DNA of 64,000 nt from Paraburkholderia kururiensis JCM 10599 = LMG 19447 (GTDB lineage Bacteria > Pseudomonadota > Gammaproteobacteria > Burkholderiales > Burkholderiaceae). The stretch is taken from the NCBI RefSeq assembly GCF_003986935.1, contig NZ_RJZE01000005.1, positions 62,001-126,000 on the forward strand. The letters run 5' to 3'. The notes below the pieces were generated by a model. That model was not told the DNA's origin, did not search any database, and saw only the letters and a program-made list of their open reading frames with translations. Shown piece after piece: positions 51,599-59,438 of the stretch; within the stretch, counting starts at the first letter, position 1, and each line of letters opens with the position of its first letter. The position numbers and the translations under genes are program-made.

Positions 51599-53158
51599 CT
51601 AGCCGGCATACCCCTGCCCTGTGCCCCAGCGCCGGGACCGTCCCGGCGGATCGTGCAGCGCGCGGTCCGCCGAGGACCCGGGCTCCGGCAGCCGCAGCGT
51701 GAACGTGGTGTGCTCGCCGGGCACCGATTCGCACTCGATGTCGCCGCCGAACACCTCGCAGACGCGCCGGCAGAACGCGAGCCCCATGCCAGCCCCGTTG
51801 CCGTGCCCCTTGGTGGAGAAGAACGGGTCGAAGATATGCGGCAGCACCTCGGGGGCGATGCCCGGCCCCGTGTCGCTGAAGCGCAGCACGCAATAGCCGC
51901 CCTCGAGCACGGCGCTGATCTCGATCTTGCCCTTGCCCGCATGCTGGATCGCATGCAAGGCATTCTTGAGCAGATTGAAGATCACGAAAATGATCAGCGA
52001 ATCCGAACCGGAAAAACGCAGCGACGGATCGATGGGCGCCACCACGACGCGCTCGCGGTCCGAGGCCGCAAACGGAAAGCGGTCGAGCGCGGCCTGAATG
52101 CACTCGTGAATGGCATGCGGCACGAAGCTGCGGCGGTCCAGCCGGTCGAGCGTGAACGAGGCAAGCGACATCTCCACGACCGTGCTCGTGCTGTCCACCT
52201 GACGCTGGATCGCCGAGGCGAGCGTGGGCAGCCGCTCCGACTGCCCCGGGTACAGCCCGTTCACGAGCAACTGGTGCTGCACCGCGAGCTGGTAGCCGCG
52301 CAGCAGTTCGGGCAAGGCGGTGCCGAGTTCCTCGGCGTGCATGCCGATGGCGGCAAGCGGTGTCGCCACCTCGTGAGCGACGGTGGCCGCAATCAGATAC
52401 GGCCGCATCAACCCGTGCCGCACGATGGTGACGGCCAGAATGCCGAGGCTTACCGCGATGAACAACACCCCTGGCGGATAGAACGGCCAGCCGTAGTTGA
52501 CGGCGTAATCGACGGCGGCAATCGAATAGAAACCCAGACTCACGAGGCTCAGGTCGAGCAGCCGCTGCCGCGCGCGCGCCCGCGACTGGCTGCGCGCCGA
52601 AATCAGCAGCCATGCACTGCGCATGGCAAGCAGCACCGTCTGCACGACGTGCACGGGATGCAGGCGCCCCGCGCGCGGGTAATCGCCGAAGAAAAACGTG
52701 CCGTAGCCCGAGATCACCTCGTCGGTGACCAGCAGCAGGATGGCGAGCACCACCGAAACGCCGTACGACGCGACGAGAAGCGGCTGCTCCCCACGCCGCG
52801 CCGCTACTTCCGTCACGAAGTGGTAGTACGTGGTGGGCAGGAACAGGATGAAGAAGTAGCCACACTTGACGAGTACGCCGGCCACTTCGGGGTTCGACGT
52901 CTGGAACAGGAACGCCCACGTGCCCTGCCAGGCGAACGTGGTCAGGCACATCAATGCAAATGGCACCGAGAGGCGCGTCACGCCTTCGGTGAGCAGCACA
53001 TAAAGCCCAAACCCCAGAAATAGAGCGGATACGAACGCAGGCAGGATGGAGTACATGTGTACCGTCGCGTTTTGCTTCTCGTAGGTGACGCAGTTTTGAT
53101 GCCGGTGCGCCCGCGTGCTGGCGGCAATGATCTGGTCCAGGACATCCGCCCGCAGCAT
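51599..53158 (-). CDS. Sensor histidine kinase with a polytopic membrane sensor (CqsS/LqsS/PhcS-like)
   Basis: A 519-residue kinase. Six or seven hydrophobic segments fill residues 35-255 with no large periplasmic domain, so it probably senses a membrane-soluble ligand. The phosphoacceptor is H262 in VAHEVATPLAAIGMHAEELG, and the ATPase domain has NLLKNALHAIQ, DTGPGIAPEVLPHIFDPFF and GAGMGLAFCRR. The HExxTPLAxI box and polytopic sensor resemble CqsS, LqsS and PhcS. It converges on the thioesterase gene; the response regulator is one gene away. The ATG at 53158 is preferred; earlier in-frame codons overlap the divergent promoter. Confidence 0.82.
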   Translation of the reverse strand: MLRADVLDQIIAASTRAHRHQNCVTYEKQNATVHMYSILPAFVSALFLGFGLYVLLTEGVTRLSVPFALMCLTTFAWQGTWAFLFQTSNPEVAGVLVKCGYFFILFLPTTYYHFVTEVAARRGEQPLLVASYGVSVVLAILLLVTDEVISGYGTFFFGDYPRAGRLHPVHVVQTVLLAMRSAWLLISARSQSRARARQRLLDLSLVSLGFYSIAAVDYAVNYGWPFYPPGVLFIAVSLGILAVTIVRHGLMRPYLIAATVAHEVATPLAAIGMHAEELGTALPELLRGYQLAVQHQLLVNGLYPGQSERLPTLASAIQRQVDSTSTVVEMSLASFTLDRLDRRSFVPHAIHECIQAALDRFPFAASDRERVVVAPIDPSLRFSGSDSLIIFVIFNLLKNALHAIQHAGKGKIEISAVLEGGYCVLRFSDTGPGIAPEVLPHIFDPFFSTKGHGNGAGMGLAFCRRVCEVFGGDIECESVPGEHTTFTLRLPEPGSSADRALHDPPGRSRRWGTGQGYAG

Positions 53159-53291
53159 GCTGGAAACATGAACGACCGGTTCTGGCGCAGGCCATTGTAA
53201 GTGAGCCGCACGCCCGCCGTCGCGCCTTTTTGTGGTGTTCGGCGGCCTTTTGTGCAGAGGCGGCATGCGGCTTGCTCGCCTTGTCCCTATC

Positions 53292-55364
53292 ATGAATCCA
53301 TCATTTCCCCCGCGACGCGAGAATGCCCGCGTGCGGCCGCCCGAGGTGCCCGGCCTGCGCACGCTGACCTCGATGGTGGCCGGCGTCATCGCGATCTGCG
53401 CGCTCTACTTCGGGCGCGCCGTGCTCATGCCCATCACGCTGGCCGTGCTGCTGAGCTTCCTGCTGGCGCCCTTCGCCACGGCGCTCAAGCGGGTGGGCTT
53501 TCGCCACGTTCCGTCGGTGATCGCGGCGGTGCTCGTGGCGCTCTCGGTGATCGCCGCGACGGGCGTACTGATCGGCGCCCAGGTGGCGCAGCTTGCCGGC
53601 GACCTGCCCCGCTATCAGGCGGCGTTCGAACACAAGGCGCAAGTGCTGCACGAAGAGACGATTGGCCGCGCGGACGCGTTGCTGCGCCGCGCCTCGGGAG
53701 CGCTCAATCACGTCGCGCCGCCGCGCGACGACGAAGCGAACCGCGAGCGCTCGGCGAGTCCTTCAGACCGCCCGCCGATGCCCGTGGAAGTCCACGAACC
53801 CACGCCTTCGCCGCTCCAGCTGATGCAGCGCTTCGCCTCGCCGGTGGTGAGTCCGCTGGAGACTGCCGGCATCGTCGCCGTGGTGGCGATCTTCATTCTG
53901 TTGCAGCGGGAAGACCTGCGCGACCGGCTGATCCGCCTGTTCGGGGCACGCGACCTGCATCGCACGACCACCGCCATGGACGAAGCCGCTCGTCGTCTGA
54001 GCCGCTATTTCCTCGCGCAGGTGGCGATCAACACGGGGGTGGGCGCGCTGGCGTGCATCGGCCTCGCCATCATCGGCGTGCCGGGCGCGCTGCTGTTCGG
54101 CGTGGTAACGGCGCTTGCGCGCTTCCTGCCTTACGTGGGCGCATGGATCGCGGGATTGCTCGCGGTGCTGCTGGCCGCAGCCATCGGGCCCGGATGGTGG
54201 ATGGCCGTGTGGACGGCGATTCTCTTCGTGACGGTGGAACTCGCCGCCGGGCAGTTCGTCGAGCCGCTGCTCTACGGCAACAGCACGGGACTCTCGCCGT
54301 TTGCCGTGATCGTCTCCGTGCTGTTCTGGAGCTGGATCTGGGGGCCCGTGGGGCTCGTGCTGTCCACACCGCTTACGCTGTGCCTCGTCACGCTGGGGCG
54401 ACACGTGGAGCGCGTGGAATTTCTCGACGTGCTGTTTGGCGATCACCCCGTGCTCACGCCCGGCGAAAACCTCTATCACCGTTTGCTGGCCGGCGACGCC
54501 GCCGACGCCCTCGCCCAGGCCGATACGGTGCTCGCGGGCCGGCCGCTGGAAGCGTGGTACGACGAGGTGCTGCTGGATTGCCTGCGGCTGGCGTACGACG
54601 ACGTCGAGCGCGGTGTCGTGCCGCCTGAGCAGATCACGCGCGTGCGCCGCACGGCGTTCGCGGTGATGGACGGGCTGGCGTCGAATGCGGCCGGCGCCGG
54701 GGATGCAGTCAGCGATGCGGCCGGGATGGCGGCCTCTGCGTCGGCTTCGGCCTCCTTGTCCGAACGCGGTGAGAGCCGAAAAAGCCGGCAGGCGCGGCCG
54801 GGCAGTGCTGCGCGCGGCGCGCCGGTGAATGACCGCACGTGCAGGCCGGTGCTCTGCGTTCGCGGCCGCGGCGAGTACGACGGCATCGTGGCCGCCGCCA
54901 CGGCCCAGCTCTTGAACCGGCGCGGCGTCGAAGCCACCGTGACGGGCTCGGACCGCTTCTCCCGCACACGCATGGACGACGCCCGGCCGCCTCGCGACAC
55001 CGTGATCTGTATCGCGACGCTGCACGCGCGCGAAGCCCCGCCCTGGCTACGCAATCTCATACGGCGATTGCAGCCGCGCGCGACGAATCTGGTACTCGGC
55101 ATCGCATTGCCGAACGACACCGAAGGCGTACCCGATGTGTCCGATCTCGCGCCATCGGCACGCGAGAACGATACCTCCGCTCACGACGACCTGCCACGCC
55201 CCGCCGCTTCGTTCGCCGCGCTGACCGAGGCCTGCGTGGACGCCGCGCGCGGTGAGTCCGGCGGTCTTCAGCCCGAATATCGCGCCCGAAACGACCACAC
55301 CGAATTGACGACGAAGCCGGACAGCAGCACCACGCCGGTCGCCACGCACTGCGCGAGCAGGTAA
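53292..55364 (+). CDS. AI-2E-family transporter with a long C-terminal extension
   Basis: A 690-residue protein. Residues about 20-375 form the AI-2E/PerM membrane domain (GRAVLMPITLAVLLSFLLAP, later GVPGALLFGVVTALARFLPY and GLVLSTPLTLCLVTLGRHVE). After it comes a roughly 300-residue soluble tail (DVLFGDHPVLTPGENLYHRL, then a linker rich in Ala/Ser and a domain around VLCVRGRGEYDGIVAAATAQ). Despite the name, many members export other substrates. The last 97 bp overlap the convergent GtrA gene. The ATG at 53292 was selected among several in-frame starts. Confidence 0.85.
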   Translation: MNPSFPPRRENARVRPPEVPGLRTLTSMVAGVIAICALYFGRAVLMPITLAVLLSFLLAPFATALKRVGFRHVPSVIAAVLVALSVIAATGVLIGAQVAQLAGDLPRYQAAFEHKAQVLHEETIGRADALLRRASGALNHVAPPRDDEANRERSASPSDRPPMPVEVHEPTPSPLQLMQRFASPVVSPLETAGIVAVVAIFILLQREDLRDRLIRLFGARDLHRTTTAMDEAARRLSRYFLAQVAINTGVGALACIGLAIIGVPGALLFGVVTALARFLPYVGAWIAGLLAVLLAAAIGPGWWMAVWTAILFVTVELAAGQFVEPLLYGNSTGLSPFAVIVSVLFWSWIWGPVGLVLSTPLTLCLVTLGRHVERVEFLDVLFGDHPVLTPGENLYHRLLAGDAADALAQADTVLAGRPLEAWYDEVLLDCLRLAYDDVERGVVPPEQITRVRRTAFAVMDGLASNAAGAGDAVSDAAGMAASASASASLSERGESRKSRQARPGSAARGAPVNDRTCRPVLCVRGRGEYDGIVAAATAQLLNRRGVEATVTGSDRFSRTRMDDARPPRDTVICIATLHAREAPPWLRNLIRRLQPRATNLVLGIALPNDTEGVPDVSDLAPSARENDTSAHDDLPRPAASFAALTEACVDAARGESGGLQPEYRARNDHTELTTKPDSSTTPVATHCASR

Positions 55365-55732
55365 TAGACGTGCAGGCGCTCGACGAGTGCGTGCATCACC
55401 CACGCATTGACCGCCATGCCGGCCGCCGCAACCACGAAAAAACGCGGCGCCGCGTGTGCGTGCTTCGCGCTGCTTTGAAACGTGATGCGGTAATTGAGGA
55501 CGTAGTTGACCACCGCTCCCGCCGCCGCACCGGCGGTGGAAGCGATGACGGCACTCGCGGCATGCGTCGCGGTGAGCGCCACGAGCAGCGCGTACTGCAC
55601 GGCGGTCCCCATGAGGCCCATCAGCGCGTAGCGCGCAAAGCGCAGTACGCGGGCTTTGAAGCGGCGCTTCCCGCCATAGTCGATGGGATGGCGGGCGGAC
55701 TCGTCGCGCACGGCCCTTTCCTGTGTGCTCAT
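55268..55732 (-). CDS. GtrA-family membrane protein
   Basis: A 154-residue membrane protein with four helices: RYALMGLMGTAVQYALLVAL, AGAAAGAVVNYVLNYRITF, FFVVAAAGMAVNAWVMHALV and TGVVLLSGFVVNSVWSFRAR. The N-YxLNxxxTF motif in helix 2 is the GtrA hallmark. Such proteins help flip polyprenyl-phosphate-linked sugars across the membrane. The ATG overlaps the stop of the ArnT-like gene (ATGA), so the two work together. The 3' end overlaps the AI-2E-family gene on the other strand. Confidence 0.92.
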   Translation of the reverse strand: MSTQERAVRDESARHPIDYGGKRRFKARVLRFARYALMGLMGTAVQYALLVALTATHAASAVIASTAGAAAGAVVNYVLNYRITFQSSAKHAHAAPRFFVVAAAGMAVNAWVMHALVERLHVYYLLAQCVATGVVLLSGFVVNSVWSFRARYSG

Positions 55733-57441
55733 TGGGTGGGTCCGTTGCCGGTGTTGCCCACCTTGCCTGCATTGCCCACATTGCCTGTGCTCCCCGACAT
55801 CGTCGCGCTGCGCGTGTTCCAGGCGTAGACAGCAATGCAAGGCGGCGGCTTCACGCCATGCAGCGGCACCACGTTGCAGGTAGATTCCACGCGACGCACG
55901 GGCGCCGGCACCTGGTCCATCAGCAACGGCATGAAGCGCGCGTCCGGCGATGCCGAAACGAGTACGACCGGCTTGCCCGCTCGAATATCGTTGGCCACCT
56001 CTTGCACGTCGCGCCGTGCGATGCCGAGCTTCTCGATCATCTCTTCGTTCTCGATGCCCGTCACCGCGGGGTCGTGCCACTTGACCAGCTGGCGCAGCGG
56101 CGGCCCGTAATAGGCAAGCAGCACCGCCGACGTATAAGGCGCGAGCACAACTTCGTCGGCCTGCATCAGCTCAGTGCGCGTGTCGCCGAACACGGTGCGC
56201 AGCGGTGCCTTCGCGCCGTCGGCGAGCGCGATCTGCCAGTAGAGGCCCACACCGAATGCGATGAGCGTGGCCACACGTGCGGCGAGGCGCAGCCTCGACG
56301 GCACCACGACGGCCCAGGCCAGCGCCACCGAGAGCGGCAGCGTGATCCAGCACAGAATGCGCGGCAACAGAATGGGCTGCTTGATGCTCGCGAGCGTCGC
56401 AAGCACGACGAACAGCATGGGGATGGCGACCAGCACCGCCATCGCGCGCCGCGGCATGCGCGTGGTCCATAGCGTCACGGCAAGGACCGCAAGCAACAGC
56501 GCCGCCACTTCGATGCCGGGAAAGCGCATTCTCGCGATAGGGCCTGCCACGAGCCCGCTCGCCACCACGAGCAGATCTCGAAACGACAGCGGTGGAATCC
56601 ACGAGAGCCCGGTGCCGTGCCGTCCGATGGAAAGCATCGCCATGAGAAGCGGCAGCCACAGCATGCCGACGATGACGTTCGCCGCCAGCCAGCGAACGAT
56701 CGCACTCACGCGGACGTGTTGCGTGGCGCGCGCTTCCCTATCCGTCGCAGCGGCCCCTGGTAGCGCGCCGAACGCAAGTGACACGAGTACCACCACGTTG
56801 CACGCGGCCACCACGAGCGTGAACGTCGCGTGGCTGTAGAGCGAGATCACGGCGCCTGCCGCGTAGAGCAGCAAGTCGCCGTTGCGCTGTTGTCGCAGAT
56901 ATCGCGCAATGCCCAGCAACATCATGCCCGCGGGAATCAGCGTGAACATATACACGCGCGCTTCCTGAGAGAAATACACGGCCATGGGCGAGACGGCGAA
57001 CAGCGCGGCCGCGGCGAGCGCAATCGACGTGCGCCCGAACAGCTCGCGCGCCACCGCATAGACGAGCGGCAAGGCCACGAGCGACGCCACCACCGAAAGC
57101 GAACGCAACGCCACTTCGCTGTGCCCGAACAACGTCATCCACGGTTCGAGCATGAAGTAGTAGAGCGGCGGCGTGGGTTCGAGCGTGAGCCCCGTGGTGA
57201 CGAGAAATTTCGCGCCGAACAGGTCGTAGTAGTAGCGCGAAAAAAGTTCGTCGTTCCACAACGGCAGATAGTCGAGGTGGTACACGCGAAGCATCACCGC
57301 GAGCCCGAAGATGGCGAGCGCGATGGGTGCGAAAAGCGTATCGGCGGCGGAGCGCTGTACGCGCGACGTGCGCGCGGTGTCCTGCGCGGTGGTCTCATAG
57401 GCTGCAGGGTCGGGTGCCGTGCCCGGGTTCGTCGTGTTCAT
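55729..57441 (-). CDS. GT39/ArnT-like membrane glycosyltransferase
   Basis: A 570-residue integral membrane glycosyltransferase with about ten helices. The first periplasmic loop has LRVYHLDYLPLWNDELFSRY, where the acidic DE pair is the expected catalytic site of the PMT/ArnT family, and EPTPPLYYFMLEPWMTLFGH follows. A periplasmic C-terminal domain (KPVVLVSASPDARFMPLLMD) ends in a low-complexity Gly-Asn-rich tail (GNVGNAGKVGNTGNG). It transfers a sugar from a polyprenyl carrier to an envelope acceptor. The ATG at 57441 was chosen; divergent from the GT2 gene. Confidence 0.88.
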   Translation of the reverse strand: MNTTNPGTAPDPAAYETTAQDTARTSRVQRSAADTLFAPIALAIFGLAVMLRVYHLDYLPLWNDELFSRYYYDLFGAKFLVTTGLTLEPTPPLYYFMLEPWMTLFGHSEVALRSLSVVASLVALPLVYAVARELFGRTSIALAAAALFAVSPMAVYFSQEARVYMFTLIPAGMMLLGIARYLRQQRNGDLLLYAAGAVISLYSHATFTLVVAACNVVVLVSLAFGALPGAAATDREARATQHVRVSAIVRWLAANVIVGMLWLPLLMAMLSIGRHGTGLSWIPPLSFRDLLVVASGLVAGPIARMRFPGIEVAALLLAVLAVTLWTTRMPRRAMAVLVAIPMLFVVLATLASIKQPILLPRILCWITLPLSVALAWAVVVPSRLRLAARVATLIAFGVGLYWQIALADGAKAPLRTVFGDTRTELMQADEVVLAPYTSAVLLAYYGPPLRQLVKWHDPAVTGIENEEMIEKLGIARRDVQEVANDIRAGKPVVLVSASPDARFMPLLMDQVPAPVRRVESTCNVVPLHGVKPPPCIAVYAWNTRSATMSGSTGNVGNAGKVGNTGNGPTQ

Positions 57442-57666
57442 CGATGGGGTCCCTGTGCGCGCGAGGCGCGATCCATGGTCTGCCGACGACTGCGAGAAGA
57501 TTGCCGCAAGCATGTGCAGAGGTCACCGTAAAGGCGCGCCACCCGGGCGTATGTGTGCTTTCGCACCGAAGGCCCGGCGCACGAGGCGCACGGTTATACG
57601 CAATTCGCGGCGCCCGCCATGCGCGCCGATCATCCGAACCTGCAGCCCGAACTTCCAGGTAGAACC

Positions 57667-58686
57667 ATGCTCCTCTCGTTGGTGGTGCCCTTTTACAACG
57701 AAGAAGATACCGTCGACCATCTGTTCGCGCGCGTCGTGCCCGTGCTCGCCTCGCTCGAAGGACTCGACTACGAGATTGTCTGCGTGGACGACGGCAGCCG
57801 CGACGCCACGCTCGCCAAACTGCAGACCGTGCGGCGCCGCTACGGCAAGGTCAAGCTGGTCGAGCTGTCGCGCAATTTCGGCAAGGAGTCCGCACTGACG
57901 GCAGGCCTCGACGAGTCGAACGGCGACGTCATCGTTCCCTTCGATGCCGATCTGCAAGACCCGCCCGAAGTGATTCCACGGCTCGTCGAAAAATGGCGGC
58001 AAGGCTATGACGTGGTGCTCGCGCAACGCGTGGATCGCAATACGGACACCTTCGCGAAGCGCAAGACGGCGGCGATGTTCTATCGCGTGCACAACGCACT
58101 CGCGCCGCAGCACATACCGGAAAACGTGGGCGACTTCCGGCTCTTCACGCGCGAAGTGCTGGAAGCGCTCAAGCTCCTGCCCGAGCGGCAGCGCTTCATG
58201 AAGGGGCTCTTCGCGTGGGTCGGATTTCGCTCCACGGTGGTCGAGTACGTGCGCGATGCGCGCGTGGCGGGCCGCACCAAGTTTTCGGGATGGAAGCTGT
58301 GGAATTTCGCACTGGAAGGCTTCACGAGTTTCAGCACGCTGCCGCTGCGCGTGTGGACCTACGTGGGCTCCACGGTGGCGGCATTCGCGGTGCTGTACGG
58401 CGCGTTCATCGTCGTGCGCACGCTGTTCAAGGGCAACGCCGTGCCGGGCTATGCGTCGCTTGCGAGCATCATCCTGTTTCTCGGCGGCATTCAGCTCATC
58501 GGCATCGGCGTGATCGGCGAGTATCTGGGCCGCGTGTACTTCGAGACCAAGCACCGCCCCATCTATCTCGTGCGCAGGCGCTACGATCCGATCGAAGTGC
58601 TCGCCCAGCAGAGCTACGCCACGACGCCCGAAACAGCCGGCGGGTCCGCGCGCTGGGCCGGCAAGCCGCGGCCCGCGACCACCTGA
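57667..58686 (+). CDS. GT2-family polyprenyl-phosphate glycosyltransferase (GtrB-like)
   Basis: A 339-residue enzyme. The GT-A catalytic domain begins MLLSLVVPFYNEEDTVDHLF and has VCVDDGSRD, ELSRNFGKESALTAGLDESN and VPFDADLQDPPEVIPRLVEK. Two C-terminal membrane helices (around VWTYVGSTVAAFAVLYGAFI and SLASIILFLGGIQLIGIGVI) anchor it. It puts a sugar onto undecaprenyl phosphate, supplying the GtrA flippase and the ArnT-like transferase divergently encoded at 55268-57441. The ATG at 57667 has AGGT upstream; 57619 is an alternative. Confidence 0.93.
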   Translation: MLLSLVVPFYNEEDTVDHLFARVVPVLASLEGLDYEIVCVDDGSRDATLAKLQTVRRRYGKVKLVELSRNFGKESALTAGLDESNGDVIVPFDADLQDPPEVIPRLVEKWRQGYDVVLAQRVDRNTDTFAKRKTAAMFYRVHNALAPQHIPENVGDFRLFTREVLEALKLLPERQRFMKGLFAWVGFRSTVVEYVRDARVAGRTKFSGWKLWNFALEGFTSFSTLPLRVWTYVGSTVAAFAVLYGAFIVVRTLFKGNAVPGYASLASIILFLGGIQLIGIGVIGEYLGRVYFETKHRPIYLVRRRYDPIEVLAQQSYATTPETAGGSARWAGKPRPATT

Positions 58687-58738
58687 GCGGCTCGGAACGG
58701 CAAATCAGCACCTGAGCCGGATCGCGGTCTGTTTTACG

Positions 58739-58782
58739 CTTCATTTCCGCTTCATTCCCGCTTCATTTCCGCTCCATTCCCG
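58739..58782. repeat. 11-bp tandem repeat, four copies
   Basis: Four consecutive units of GCTTCATTTCC or GCTTCATTCCC (third base changes in one) run from 58739 to 58782, with a partial fifth. They lie between the GT2 gene and the end of the small reverse-strand gene. Probable slippage product; may vary in copy number between strains. Confidence 0.85.
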
Positions 58783-58784
58783 CT

Positions 58785-59081
58785 TCACGCGCGGCACAAA
58801 CCAACGGGCGGCTCGCGCGACGGCGGATCGACCTCCGGCAAACGGTCCGGGTCGGGCGGAAGATCCGCGTCGTCATCGTCGCCGGGCGGCGGCATACGAT
58901 CCGGATCGATTTCAGGCAACGGGTCGGGCGGCGGCTTGCGGCCGGGACCGGAGGGCGGCGGTACGCGCGTATGCGCCGCGATGGCGCGCGCGCCTCGCCA
59001 CTGCGCCCACGAAGCGAAACGGAAAAGCGAGCCGGGCCGCCGGTTCGCGTGGAAAGGGGATATGGGTTGTGCTGGCTCCAT
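58785..59081 (-). CDS. Small proline/aspartate-rich protein of unknown function
   Basis: A 98-residue frame starting MEPAQPISPFHANRRPGSLF. The N-terminal half is basic (FRFASWAQWRGARAIAAHTR); the second half is an acidic proline-rich tail of the DPxPEIDPDRMPPPGDDDDAD type. No signal peptide or membrane segment is clear. Similar acidic Pro-rich tails occur in small Burkholderia hypothetical proteins, which is why it is listed. Function unknown, and coding status is moderately certain. Confidence 0.5.
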   Translation of the reverse strand: MEPAQPISPFHANRRPGSLFRFASWAQWRGARAIAAHTRVPPPSGPGRKPPPDPLPEIDPDRMPPPGDDDDADLPPDPDRLPEVDPPSREPPVGLCRA

Positions 59082-59152
59082 GCCCAAAGACGAGCAACGC
59101 CCGTACCCGCACGCGCCCGGCGGCACGGGCGAATGCGGTTAGACTGTCCGTC

Positions 59153-59413
59153 ATGAACAAGTGCCGTTACTGCGGAAAGATCCGTGACGAATGGGACTGC
59201 CACGGATACGAGTGCCGGAGGGCCATTGCAAAGGCGCTGCGGCGGCAGCGCTCGGGCCTGCCTATGGTGCCCGACGTGATCCGTAACGAGATTCCTGCGG
59301 GCGCCAGCACCGGCGAGGTGATCGTCCAGCTCTCGCGTCAGCGGCTGCGCGCAAGGCGCGGCAACGAAGAACGACGCGAGCGCAAGGCCATCGAAGACGG
59401 CGACGACGAGTGA
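59153..59413 (+). CDS. Small protein with an N-terminal zinc-ribbon-like motif
   Basis: An 86-residue protein beginning MNKCRYCGKIRDEWDCHGYE followed by C. The CxxC then CHGYEC arrangement could bind zinc. The rest is basic and helical (RAIAKALRRQRSGLP, then EVIVQLSRQRLRARRG) with an acidic end. It starts 72 bp from the divergent Pro-rich gene. Unknown function; a nucleic-acid-binding role is only a guess from charge. Confidence 0.65.
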   Translation: MNKCRYCGKIRDEWDCHGYECRRAIAKALRRQRSGLPMVPDVIRNEIPAGASTGEVIVQLSRQRLRARRGNEERRERKAIEDGDDE

Positions 59414-59438
59414 GCGGCACGCGCCCCACTCCGGCCAT

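Noticed and set aside
51653..53023. A 456-codon forward frame across the kinase gene
   Set aside because: Arg/Gln/His-rich shadow of the kinase; no start signal or family features.
55740..55800. Short GC-rich direct repeats near the end of the ArnT-like gene
   Set aside because: They are in frame and encode a Gly-Asn-rich tail of that protein, so no separate element is needed to explain them.
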